DNA of 11,445 bases from Treponema sp. (GCA_031277045.1 JAISLX010000012.1:1-11445), one strand, 5' to 3'. Shown: positions 1 to 6,752, counted from the first letter of the stretch. Translations and numbers: made by a program. The notes: generated by a model from the letters alone, not told the origin.

Positions 1-645
1 GTAATGACGGCCAACGCGGAGGCGTGGGGCATACCTGCCGCCGTTATAACGGACTTTACCGCGCTGACGGGCGCGGCGGACACGGCGCTGGCGGCGGCGA
101 AGAACGAGACGACCCGCACGCCCGTGGCTACGGCGCGGTGCCGGGAGGCGTTTGAGGCGCTGACGGACAAGATGCGGGACATAAAACGCCGCTATTTTCT
201 GGAACCGCCGCTTACGGAGGCGGATCTCGCCGCCCTGGGCCTTGACCGGCGCGACCCGCACCCCACGCCCTCCGGTGTGCCCACCGCCACGCAATTATTG
301 TATGGCAATTATTGGCCGGAGTTTTGCCGTAGGCAAAACTCCCAAGCTATCCGGCATAGCCGGATAGCAAGACACGAGCTGGGTGTAAAAATCGTCTACG
401 TTACCGGAAGCCCCGCGGACCCGGCCAACAAAGGCTTCAGGATATGGTACAGCGTCATTGCTCCCGGCGAAACGCCGCCCGCGGACCCCGAAGATCTCCG
501 CAAATCGTTCTACACCACGCGGAAGAAGGACCTGATTGAGTTCGACTTTGGGGACTCAGGCAAGACGGCGTACTTCGCCGTGCAGATAGAAAACGGCGGC
601 AAGAAAGGCCCGTGGGGGCCGGTGGTGAGCGCGCTTATTCCATAA
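1..645 (+). CDS. X-family hypothetical protein, 5'-partial, with an in-frame palindromic insertion
   Basis: I recognise this as a Treponema-type protein of unknown function, not one with a known activity. The reading frame is open from base 1 and ends at TAA 643-645. The gene probably starts before the window. The decayed copy at 10518-11107 has matching sequence before the AWGIPAAVIT motif (codons 9-18 here), so the ATG at position 4 is likely internal. Codons 10-75 are Ala-rich and probably helical (KNETTRTPVATARCREAF). The C-terminal part, from about codon 129, is beta-rich and looks like a fibronectin or Ig-type fold, ending in KTAYFAVQIENGGKKGPWGP and VVSALIP. Between them, codons 98-123 come from two adjacent palindromes that the second copy lacks, giving a net gain of about 17 codons without a frame break. 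The gene lies directly before an LRR lipoprotein gene, as the second copy does, so the two may act together. That link is inference. Confidence 0.75.
   Translation, partial: VMTANAEAWGIPAAVITDFTALTGAADTALAAAKNETTRTPVATARCREAFEALTDKMRDIKRRYFLEPPLTEADLAALGLDRRDPHPTPSGVPTATQLLYGNYWPEFCRRQNSQAIRHSRIARHELGVKIVYVTGSPADPANKGFRIWYSVIAPGETPPADPEDLRKSFYTTRKKDLIEFDFGDSGKTAYFAVQIENGGKKGPWGPVVSALIP
292..368. repeat. Paired triloop palindromes inserted inside the X gene
   Basis: There are two perfect hairpins side by side. The first has 11-bp arms at 318-328 and 332-342 with loop GTA. The second has 10-bp arms at 346-355 and 359-368 with loop ATA. Just before them GCAATTATTG occurs twice (291-300 and 305-314), possibly a duplicated target or part of the element. 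The decayed X copy has a shorter, unrelated stretch here, so this looks like an insertion or replacement that kept the frame. The core CGGAGTTTTG also appears, as its complement, in the palindrome cluster at 7645-7655. Confidence 0.7.
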
Positions 646-718
646 CTACGGCATTACCCGCGTTAAGCGGCGTGCATATACCAATTTTGACGGCGGGAAA
701 GACCGCAAGGGATTCGCA

Positions 719-1435
719 ATGAAACACAACAAATCATTAGTTAACACGCTCCGCGTGTCAGCCGCGCTTGCGCTTGTCTTTGGATTGGCGCTGACGGGCT
801 GCGGCGATGGCAGCGGCGGCGGTCCGTCCGGCCCGAACAACAACAGCGGTACGCCGCCGGTCGTTATTAACACCGCCGCACTTGTAGAGGAAATCGGGGC
901 GCTGGCGGCAAATACGGTTAATGATACGCCGCACATGTACCGCGTACCGGCGATTACCATCAGCGAAACTGATAATAACACGACCAGCAACTGGGCGAAG
1001 GTGAACACGGCGGTACAAAATGCCGGACGGTTCGTGATTCTGGACTTGAGCGACTGCACATTTACGAACAATGAAGTAAAAGGTTCCGTTAATGGCGACA
1101 GAGGGATGAATATTTTCAAGGACAATTCGTATATCAAAGGCATCATCCTTCCCCAAAGCGTTACCACAATCCGGGGGAACGCTTTTCGCGACTGCACCCA
1201 TCTTACCAGCGTAACCATACCGGCGGACGTTACCGCAATCATCGGGGGCTTCGCTTTTATCGGCTGTGCCGGGCTTACCAGCGTAACGTTTGAAGGCGGC
1301 AGTGTTGACATTCCCAACAACGGGTTTCCGCAGGGCAGCAGCGGCATGGGCAGCTCGCTGAAAGAGGAGTATGCGTCAGGCGGGGCCGGCACGTACACGC
1401 GGGATCCGGGCGGCGAGGAGTGGACAAAGCAGTAG
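719..1435 (+). CDS. BspA-type leucine-rich-repeat lipoprotein, short form
   Basis: This is a predicted exported lipoprotein of 238 residues. The signal peptide has K2/H3/K5 at its N-terminus, a hydrophobic stretch at residues 13-25 and the lipobox LTGC with Cys28 as the lipidation site. A Gly/Ser/Asn-rich linker follows. The middle section (VILDLSDCTF, then GMNIF and YIKGIILP) leads into two LRR_5-type repeats, consensus IP..VT.IG..AF..C.GLTSVT, at about residues 142-189. The tail SGGAGTYTRDPGG, ending in W.KQ, matches the other LRR lipoprotein in this window. AAGGG at 707-711 sits 7 bases before the ATG and supports this start. Proteins of this family are surface or periplasmic and are often implicated in binding host or microbial surfaces; the ligand here is unknown. 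It follows the X gene by 73 bases and could be cotranscribed with it. Two repeats is few for the family, so this may be a contracted paralogue. Confidence 0.85.
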   Translation: MKHNKSLVNTLRVSAALALVFGLALTGCGDGSGGGPSGPNNNSGTPPVVINTAALVEEIGALAANTVNDTPHMYRVPAITISETDNNTTSNWAKVNTAVQNAGRFVILDLSDCTFTNNEVKGSVNGDRGMNIFKDNSYIKGIILPQSVTTIRGNAFRDCTHLTSVTIPADVTAIIGGFAFIGCAGLTSVTFEGGSVDIPNNGFPQGSSGMGSSLKEEYASGGAGTYTRDPGGEEWTKQ

Positions 1436-1474
1436 AGCCGTAAAAAACAGTCGTCCGGAACGTAACCGGAACAG

Positions 1475-1502
1475 CCCGCCCTCGCAAGGGGGCGGGTTTT
1501 TT
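1475..1502 (+). terminator. Intrinsic terminator of the short LRR lipoprotein gene
   Basis: CCCGCCC (1475-1481) pairs with GGGCGGG (1490-1496), followed at once by six T. It lies 40 bases after the LRR stop. A nearly identical GC stem follows the other LRR lipoprotein gene, which suggests the terminator was duplicated along with the gene. Confidence 0.85.
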
Positions 1503-1507
1503 ATTGC

Positions 1508-1526
1508 GGGGGGGGGGGGGGGGGGG
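1508..1526. repeat. Homopolymer tract of 19 G
   Basis: This is an uninterrupted run of 19 G on the plus strand, 5 bases beyond the terminator T-run and between two convergent genes (stops at 1435 and 1603). Poly-G tracts in Treponema pallidum vary in length and affect expression when they lie in promoters or genes. Here the tract is in a 3'-to-3' gap, so such a role is not obvious. The length as written may itself be a sequencing or assembly estimate. Confidence 0.9.
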
Positions 1527-1602
1527 TAAACGAACAAGTCCAATTTAGAACCACGCCGCGGTGATTGAACCAAAGTTCCGCGTCTGGGTCCGTTGTGGTC
1601 CG

Positions 1603-2217
1603 CTAGAGATCCAGCTTGAACTTGGGGCGGCGGCCGCGGCTTTCGTCGTAGCTGTCAATGCCTGCGTTGTAACGGCGCTCGGCTTCCAGCGTGGAGGGGG
1701 GGCCGTGGGCGGGGAGTATCGTGAAGTCTCCCGGCAGGGAAAGGATTTTGCTGCGCAGGGCCATCATCTGTATTGTTGTTCCGTAGGAACTGGCGGTCCG
1801 CCCCACAAGACCCGCGCTCAGCGAATCCCCGGTGAAAAGCAGATGGTCAACGCGGAACACCGCGGAATCCGATGAATGGCCCGGAATGGAAAGCACCTCG
1901 ATCCGGAAAGGGCCCGCGTTAATGATCTGTCCGTCCCGCACCATGGTGGTTTTGTGTTCGCGGATATTGGGGTTAATCGCAAAGATTTCCGCGTCGTAGA
2001 TTCGTTTAAGGGTTCGCAGCCCCCGCACATGCTTGATATGGTCGTGGGTTACCAGGACCCCCCGCACTTTGTAGTTGTTGTTTTCGATAAAGCGGAGAAT
2101 CGGCTCGTCCAGTACGGCGGGATCAATAATAACCGCTCCCGCTTCTTCCGGCGGCTCGGTTCCCAGAATATAACAATTGCTGAATCCGTAATCGCAGTAA
2201 TGAAAAAAAAGTTTCAC
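1603..2217 (-). CDS. Metallo-beta-lactamase-fold hydrolase (glyoxalase II-like) with an altered metal motif
   Basis: This is a 204-residue cytoplasmic protein, the usual size for small glyoxalase II/YcbL-like members of the MBL superfamily. Fold landmarks run in order: IIDPA at 30-34, THDHIKHVRG at 57-66, IPGHSSDS at 111-118 (His114), LLFTGDSL at 126-133 (Asp131) and ILPAHGP at 167-173 (His171). These are the superfamily metal ligands, with one exception. The standard HxHxDH motif reads H58-D-H60-I-K62-H63, so the Asp that normally binds the second metal is Lys. Family members are usually zinc- or iron-dependent thioester or ester hydrolases; no substrate can be assigned here. I chose GTG at 2217 because GAGG lies 6 bases upstream and because the frame before it overlaps the pentapeptide gene and has no MBL content. 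The start is one base after that gene's stop, implying coupled translation. Confidence 0.85.
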   Translation of the reverse strand: MKLFFHYCDYGFSNCYILGTEPPEEAGAVIIDPAVLDEPILRFIENNNYKVRGVLVTHDHIKHVRGLRTLKRIYDAEIFAINPNIREHKTTMVRDGQIINAGPFRIEVLSIPGHSSDSAVFRVDHLLFTGDSLSAGLVGRTASSYGTTIQMMALRSKILSLPGDFTILPAHGPPSTLEAERRYNAGIDSYDESRGRRPKFKLDL

Positions 2218-2218
2218 C

Positions 2219-2806
2219 CTATTCCTCGAGTTCGAAGGCCACGTCGCCGATATTGGACGCCTTAAAGGATACCTCATTTCGTTTGCTGTTGATAAAACAG
2301 TTCCGTTTAAGGTTGCAGTTCTTAAAATCAGAACGGGTAATGCCGGCGTTGATAAAGCGGCTGTTGTAAAGATCAGAATTGTCAAAAGTAGTTTCCGTTA
2401 TCACCGATCCGCCGTAGTTGATGTGGATAAGGCTGGAACCTTCAAACGTACAATTGCTGATGCCGGACCCCGCGAAAGACAGAAACTCAAGGTCCGAACC
2501 GGAAAAATCGCAGTTTTTGAACGTACAAAAATCAAAGAACAGAATCCGCATCCGGCATTTGGTGAACAGGCACGCCGAAAAAGAAGCGCCTGAAAAATTG
2601 CAGCTAAAGAACGCGCGGCTGGAAAAATCTATATTCTCAAAGTGGAGACCGCAGGCCGAAAGATCCTTGATTACTTCCCGCTGCGTGATGTAGCTTCCAA
2701 TTCGTTCCGCCTCCCCCCGGGCGTTTACCGCGTGAAGCGCGCAGGTGTTGGAACCGCTGATGGCCGGACGGCCGCAGCCGGCGGCGCAGGGGGTGATAAC
2801 AAACAT
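2219..2806 (-). CDS. Pentapeptide-repeat-like protein with an N-terminal CCCH cluster
   Basis: This is a 195-residue protein of unknown function. Residues 7-25 contain C7-x3-C11-x10-C22-x2-H25 in the form CAAGCGRPAISGSNTCALH, a small putative zinc-binding knuckle. From about residue 45 to near the end the sequence is a degenerate pentapeptide-type repeat, with Phe or Leu every five residues and flanking Cys, Ser, Asn and Asp (NFSGASFSACLF, TFKNCDFSGSDL, SRFINAGITRSDF). That pattern predicts a right-handed quadrilateral beta-helix. Such folds act as scaffolds or, in the Qnr/MfpA group, as DNA mimics that bind gyrase; nothing here picks one role. The downstream MBL gene starts one base after this stop, so the two form an operon. 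ATG 2806 has only a weak GGA upstream. The in-frame TTG at 2824 would add six residues and lacks a clear ribosome site, so I prefer the ATG. Confidence 0.75.
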   Translation of the reverse strand: MFVITPCAAGCGRPAISGSNTCALHAVNARGEAERIGSYITQREVIKDLSACGLHFENIDFSSRAFFSCNFSGASFSACLFTKCRMRILFFDFCTFKNCDFSGSDLEFLSFAGSGISNCTFEGSSLIHINYGGSVITETTFDNSDLYNSRFINAGITRSDFKNCNLKRNCFINSKRNEVSFKASNIGDVAFELEE

Positions 2807-3069
2807 GGTTCCGTTATAGTTCAAATAGGGAAATTAGTAAATCAGTCCGCCGCTGCGGGTGAAACGCGGCAAACCGCAGGCGCGGCAGGCTCCTGGGAGT
2901 TCGTTGCGCTTCGCTCATAAAACCCAAAAAATCGCCTGACCGGCGATTTTTTACCCTGCAAACTCCGAAAGAAGCCCATGAATCGGGATTTTTTGCGGCT
3001 TCAAGCGCAAAAATCCACAAACGCAACAGGCTCCTAGCCTCCGGGCCCGAATACCGGTAAAATTACGGT
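2807..3069. other. Divergent intergenic region with stacked hairpins
   Basis: No gene is convincing in these 263 bases between the divergent pentapeptide-MBL and zinc-ribbon-murI-mutS2 units. They hold a perfect 11-bp inverted repeat (2926-2952), a second near-perfect one (GGATTTTTTGCG 2986-2997 with CGCAAAAATCC 3006-3016), a weaker ATACCG/CGGTAT pair at the start codon of the 3070 gene, and two copies of CAGGCTCCT, at 2886-2894 and 3027-3035. No confident promoter was found on either strand. Confidence 0.6.
2926..2952. terminator. Symmetrical terminator-like hairpin in a divergent gap
   Basis: AAAAAATCGCC pairs perfectly with GGCGATTTTTT around the loop TGACC, so it ends in a T-run on both strands and could terminate either way. 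It lies 120 bases upstream of the pentapeptide gene start, where no convergent gene ends. It could be a leader attenuator or the end of a short unannotated transcript. Confidence 0.65.
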
Positions 3070-3375
3070 ATGTGCTGGTATTGCGGCGCGCCTGTAAGCG
3101 CCGCCGAACCTATAGGCCGTTCCCTTCAATGCAAAAACTGCGGCAGGGATATTCGTTCCTGCCGAAACTGCCGCTTCTACAGTCCCGGTTCCTCCGGGGA
3201 ATGCCGGGAACCCCAGGCCGCCGCCGATTCTCCACGGGACCGGGAAAGGGCGAATTTTTGCGACTGGTTTTCCCTGAATCCGGCGCTCCGCTCCCCCGGT
3301 GCGGGACGGAAAAAAGAACAAGACCTGCGGGAGGCGAAATCGGCCTTCGACAAGCTTTTTGACGCCAATGGATAA
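3070..3375 (+). CDS. Small Cys-rich zinc-ribbon-like protein
   Basis: This is a 101-residue soluble protein of unknown function, resembling short spirochaete proteins. It has three CxxC pairs (C2-C5, C21-C24, C31-C34) plus C45 and C64, which suggests two zinc ribbons, the first beginning at residue 2. The segment CRNCRFYSPG, then CREP, then DRERANFCDWF (residues 57-67) looks like the conserved core. The end is charged and probably helical (KKEQDLREAKSAFDKLF). The ATG at 3070 is the only in-frame start that keeps the first CxxC. No good ribosome site precedes it, but a short inverted repeat (ATACCG/CGGTAT) overlaps the start. Its stop lies 8 bases inside murI, so translation of the two is probably coupled. 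A regulatory or accessory role in cell-wall or nucleic-acid functions is possible but not shown. Confidence 0.8.
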   Translation: MCWYCGAPVSAAEPIGRSLQCKNCGRDIRSCRNCRFYSPGSSGECREPQAAADSPRDRERANFCDWFSLNPALRSPGAGRKKEQDLREAKSAFDKLFDANG

Positions 3376-4195
3376 TCGTCCCATAGTTTTTCTGGATTCC
3401 GGCATTGGGGGCATTCCGTACTGTGGTGATTTTCTGTCCCGCAATCCGGAAGAACCGGTTGTGTATTTCGCGGATCGCGCCCACTTTCCTTACGGCGGAC
3501 GGGACAGGGAAGACCTGCGGAAAATCCTGCGGGAGACAACAGAAAATCTGGCGGCCAGGGAAAATCCCAAAATGATGGTGCTGGCCTGCAATACCGCTAC
3601 TGTTTCGGCCCTGTCTTTTTTACGGGAACAGTTTCCCCGCCTGCTTTTTGTGGGAACGGTCCCCGCCGTTAAGCCCGCGGCGCTGGCCTCAAAGACCCGC
3701 CGTATCGGGGTGATGGGGACCCGCAGAACTATTAACGATCCCTGCATCACGGAACTGGCGGCCCGCTATGGCGGCGGATGTTCGATTGTTTCTGTCGCCG
3801 CTCCGGAACTGGTGGATTTTGTGGAGTACCAGTACACCAGCGCCGGGGCGGAGTTGAGGCGGCGGGCCGTTCTTCCCTACCTGGAACAGTTCAGGAATTC
3901 CGGCGTGGACGCCGTAGTGCTGGGCTGTACTCATTTCCTGTTTTTGCTCAAGGAATTCCGGGAGGCCGCCGCACCGGACATTGTTGTTTATGATTCGGTG
4001 GACGGAATCAGCCGCCGCGTAGAATCCCTGCTGGACAGGGAAGGCGGCGCGCGGCGCGCCGGGGGGGGCGCTTTTCGCCGGTTTTACCTCCGGGAAGCGC
4101 GTTCCCCGGCGGATTCCCGCCCGGCGGAAGGACCCCAGGCGGATTCGCCGAGGTTTTGGGCGGACAAAATGGGCTTCGATCTGAAAGTATTATGA
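3368..4195 (+). CDS. murI: Glutamate racemase
   Basis: This 275-residue cytoplasmic enzyme interconverts L- and D-glutamate and supplies D-Glu for peptidoglycan precursors. The family landmarks are present in order: FLDSGIGG (8-15) with D10 and S11, YFADRAHFPYGG (33-44), the first catalytic Cys in LACNTATV (C74), GVMGTRRT (114-121), and the second catalytic Cys in VLGCTHF (C187) followed by H189. The two-cysteine acid-base pair is therefore intact. After about residue 220 the sequence is an Arg/Gly/Pro-rich tail (about 235-265) beyond the usual core. ATG 3368 directly precedes the fold and gives an 8-base overlap with the upstream zinc-ribbon gene. The frame is open further upstream, but that part has no family content. 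The stop overlaps the mutS2 start as ATGA. Confidence 0.93.
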   Translation: MDNRPIVFLDSGIGGIPYCGDFLSRNPEEPVVYFADRAHFPYGGRDREDLRKILRETTENLAARENPKMMVLACNTATVSALSFLREQFPRLLFVGTVPAVKPAALASKTRRIGVMGTRRTINDPCITELAARYGGGCSIVSVAAPELVDFVEYQYTSAGAELRRRAVLPYLEQFRNSGVDAVVLGCTHFLFLLKEFREAAAPDIVVYDSVDGISRRVESLLDREGGARRAGGGAFRRFYLREARSPADSRPAEGPQADSPRFWADKMGFDLKVL

Positions 4196-6600
4196 ACGAA
4201 AGAACCTTCAGGCTTTTGGAATACGCCGGGATTCAGAACCGTGTGGGACGCTGCGCCCTCAGCGAGGAAGCCGCCCGGATAATCCGGGAAGAATCGCCCC
4301 TTGGCGGCGCGGAAGCGGTGGAAGCCCTAAAGGTCCGCGTATCCGCCATTTTTGATCTGATGAACAGGGAGGAAGGGGAGCCCCGTGAGCCGCTTCCCTC
4401 CGTTTTTTCCATTTTTCCCAAACTTGCCGTGGATGGGGCCTGCCTGGAAATTGAGGAAGCCTGCGCCCTGGGGATCTTTGTGGAACGGGCCGAACGTCTA
4501 AAATCCTGGCTTTTCAAGGTTTCAGGCGGCCCCGGCGTCTTTGGCGGGTCCCTGTCCGGCCTTCCCGATTGTTCGGCCCTGGCGGCCCGTGTGTTCCGGC
4601 TGGTTGACCGGGAGGGGAAACTCCGGGAACTGCCCGAATTCCGGGCTATTAAGCGGCGGATAGCGAATTTGCGGGGGGAACTGGAAGCGGCGGTAAGCCG
4701 TTACACGGGGAGCGAGGACGGCAGGCGGATGCTCCAGTCTTCCCTGCCGTCCCAGCGGGACGGCAGACTGGTTCTGGCGGTAAAGGCGAATTTCCGGGGC
4801 CGGATTCGGGGCATTGTTCACGAGGTTTCCGCCACGGGGCAGACGATCTTTGTGGAGCCTGAGGAGGTGGTTGAGCGGAACAACAGCATCCTTATCGAAC
4901 AGCGGGCCCTGGACGCGGAAATCCGGCGGGCGCTGCGGGAACTGACCGGGGACATCGCCGGCCGGCGGGAGGATCTTGCCGCCCTGCACCGGGGCATTGT
5001 GGAACTGGAGGTCCTGCGGGCCAAGGCCCGTTATTCGCTGGAGACCAGGGGGAGCTTCGCGGCGGCGGGGCCTTCCGTTGTTTTGCGGGCGGCGCGGCAC
5101 CCGCTTTTAAGCGCCGCCGTGCCCATCGACCTGGTCATGGCGCCGGGGGTGCGGACGGTCATCGTAACCGGCCCCAACACGGGGGGGAAAACCGCGGCCC
5201 TGAAAACCCTGGGGCTTTTTGCCCTGATGAACCAGAGCGGCCTGGCCCTGCCCGCGGCGGAGGGGACTTCCCTCCCGGTCTTTGACGGGGTCTACGCGGA
5301 CATCGGCGACGAGCAGTCCCTAAGCCAGTCCCTGTCCACCTTTTCAGGCCACATGGTGAATATCGCCGCCATCGCCGCCTCCGCCACCGCCCGTTCCCTG
5401 GCGCTTCTGGACGAACTCGGTTCCGGTACGGACCCCGAAGAGGGGAGCGCCATCGCAATGGCGATTCTGGATCACCTGATAGAAAAGGGGGCATGCCTTG
5501 TCGTTACCACCCACCACGGAATCCTGAAAAACTACGGCTACACCAGGGAAGGCGTGGAAAACGCCAGCATGGAATTTGACGGCCGTACCCTGTCCCCCAC
5601 ATTCCGTATTCTCATGGGGGTTCCCGGCGAAAGCCGGGCCCTGGACATTGCCGGACGGAACGGCCTCCCCCCGGCCATCGTGGAGAAGGCCCGGTCTTAC
5701 CTGGCGGAAGAGCGGGCCGACGTGTCCGCCTTGATCCGGGGGCTGAGGGACAAGCACCGCGAACTGGATTCCGGCCGGGACCTGGTCCGCGCCGAGGAAC
5801 TGCGGCTGCGGGAGGAACGCCGGAAGGCGGATCTGAGGGAACTGCGGCTGCGGCAGAAAGAGGCGGAACTAAAGGACCGGGGTCTGGGGCAGTTGGGGAA
5901 CTTTCTGTCCGAAAGCCGGAAAACGCTGGAAAACCTGGTGCGGGAACTGCGGGAAGCTGAAATCACCAGGGAAAAGACCCTCAAGGTGAAAGAATTTATC
6001 GCGGACCTGGAAAAAGCCGCCGGGGCCTTTGAAAGCGAACTGGAAGGGGAAAAGGCGGAGATTGCCAGAATCCGGCGCGGGCTTGAAGAAGCCCCCGTTT
6101 CGCCGGGCGCTCCGTCCGGTATTCAGAACGGCCCCGCGGGAAGCGCCCCGGACCGCCCCCCCGGACTGGGGCCGGGCGTGGAAGTTCTGGCCGGCAAAAA
6201 CCGGGGGCAAATTCTGCGGCCGGACCGCAAGAACCCAGGCAGCTGGATCGTGCAGATCGGCTCCCTCAAACTCAGCATGGACGCCGCGGAACTGGTTCCC
6301 GTTCCGCCTGACCCTTCGCGGCCCTTCGCGGCTTCCCTGGACCTTGCGGGCGCCCAGGCCCGCCCGGAACTGTCCCTGCGCGGCATGCGCCTGGAGGAAG
6401 CCCTGGAGGCCCTGCGGCGCCAGATTGACGCGGCGGCTTTGGCAGGGCTCCGCGAATTCGCCGTTATCCACGGCACCGGGGAAGGCATACTCCAAAAAGG
6501 CGTTCACGAGTACCTGCGCGGCGAAAGCGCCGTTGTGGATTTTCACTTTTCCCGCCCCGAACTGGGGGGATTTGGCCGTACCGAAGTTGTCCTTAAATAA
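4192..6600 (+). CDS. mutS2: MutS2 ATPase/endonuclease
   Basis: This 802-residue protein has the usual MutS2 length. After the N-terminal core and clamp regions comes the ABC-type ATPase: Walker A GPNTGGKT (327-334), the signature STFSGHM, Walker B LALLDELGSGTDPEEGS with D407/E408, and the switch His in TTHHG. A charged helical stretch of E, R and K (about 510-650), a Gly/Pro linker and a small KOW-like section follow. A C-terminal Smr domain (727-802) closes the protein, with HGTGEG at 760-765. The first Smr motif, normally LDLRG or LDLHG, reads LSLRG. MutS2 proteins lack the mismatch-recognition domain of MutS. In different bacteria they suppress recombination or act on collided ribosomes. 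The start at 4192 overlaps the murI stop by four bases, making it the last gene of a three-gene operon. Confidence 0.95.
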   Translation: MNERTFRLLEYAGIQNRVGRCALSEEAARIIREESPLGGAEAVEALKVRVSAIFDLMNREEGEPREPLPSVFSIFPKLAVDGACLEIEEACALGIFVERAERLKSWLFKVSGGPGVFGGSLSGLPDCSALAARVFRLVDREGKLRELPEFRAIKRRIANLRGELEAAVSRYTGSEDGRRMLQSSLPSQRDGRLVLAVKANFRGRIRGIVHEVSATGQTIFVEPEEVVERNNSILIEQRALDAEIRRALRELTGDIAGRREDLAALHRGIVELEVLRAKARYSLETRGSFAAAGPSVVLRAARHPLLSAAVPIDLVMAPGVRTVIVTGPNTGGKTAALKTLGLFALMNQSGLALPAAEGTSLPVFDGVYADIGDEQSLSQSLSTFSGHMVNIAAIAASATARSLALLDELGSGTDPEEGSAIAMAILDHLIEKGACLVVTTHHGILKNYGYTREGVENASMEFDGRTLSPTFRILMGVPGESRALDIAGRNGLPPAIVEKARSYLAEERADVSALIRGLRDKHRELDSGRDLVRAEELRLREERRKADLRELRLRQKEAELKDRGLGQLGNFLSESRKTLENLVRELREAEITREKTLKVKEFIADLEKAAGAFESELEGEKAEIARIRRGLEEAPVSPGAPSGIQNGPAGSAPDRPPGLGPGVEVLAGKNRGQILRPDRKNPGSWIVQIGSLKLSMDAAELVPVPPDPSRPFAASLDLAGAQARPELSLRGMRLEEALEALRRQIDAAALAGLREFAVIHGTGEGILQKGVHEYLRGESAVVDFHFSRPELGGFGRTEVVLK

Positions 6601-6620
6601 CGCAATTCCACCAGGGACGG

Positions 6621-6636
6621 GCGGCATGGATGCCGC
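6621..6636. repeat. Small palindrome after mutS2
   Basis: GCGGCAT and ATGCCGC are separated by only GG, 20 bases after the mutS2 stop. There is no T-run, so it is not a standard intrinsic terminator. It may be a dispersed repeat or an mRNA 3'-end hairpin. Confidence 0.5.
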
Positions 6637-6674
6637 TGTTCGTGCAATTAACGCGAGCTTAAGCCAAACTCCAC

Positions 6675-6693
6675 AGTTATGCGAAATTAGGGC
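6675..6693 (+). repeat. Left arm of the 19-bp inverted repeat bracketing the MntA-HepT pair
   Basis: AGTTATGCGAAATTAGGGC here is the reverse complement of 7496-7514 at 17 of 19 positions. The sequence just upstream (6664-6680) also resembles, in direct orientation, 7645-7665 in the palindrome cluster. The left arm lies 60 bases before mntA, and the AT-rich composition begins immediately inside it. Confidence 0.75.
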
Positions 6694-6712
6694 AAAAATT
6701 GTATACAAAAGA

Positions 6713-6718
6713 TATAAT
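6713..6718 (+). promoter_or_regulatory. Candidate -10 box for the MntA-HepT pair
   Basis: There is an exact TATAAT 34 bases before the mntA ATG. No good -35 box lies at the usual spacing. A TTGACA at 6718-6723 has only a poor partner 17 bases on (TAAAGA at 6741). The promoter is somewhere in this AT-rich leader, but the exact call is weak. Confidence 0.35.
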
Positions 6719-6752
6719 TGACAAAATAAAAATAATTGAATAAAGATTAAGA

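Noticed and set aside
646..1398. Long minus-strand open frame across the short LRR lipoprotein gene
   Set aside because: It is an antisense shadow of the repeat gene. It has no ribosome site and no protein features, whereas the plus-strand frame has a lipoprotein signal, LRRs and a terminator.
1376..1573. Minus-strand open frame containing a poly-Pro run
   Set aside because: The Pro run is the C19 complement of the G tract. There is no family content, and the frame crosses a terminator.
2218..2385. N-terminal extension of the MBL protein
   Set aside because: The frame stays open but overlaps the pentapeptide gene. It is low-complexity Thr/Leu/Ala sequence without MBL content, while GTG 2217 has a GAGG site.
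2814..3026. 70-residue minus-strand frame in the divergent gap
   Set aside because: It crosses the perfect terminator-like hairpin, has no ribosome site, and its residues mirror repeat sequence rather than a protein family.
5869..6708. Long minus-strand frame and other antisense frames across mutS2
   Set aside because: They arise from the high GC content and codon pattern of mutS2, which is fully accounted for on plus.
6718..6746. TTGACA-17-TAAAGA as the mntA promoter
   Set aside because: The -10 partner is poor, and transcription would start almost on the ATG. The upstream TATAAT is a better but still weak candidate.
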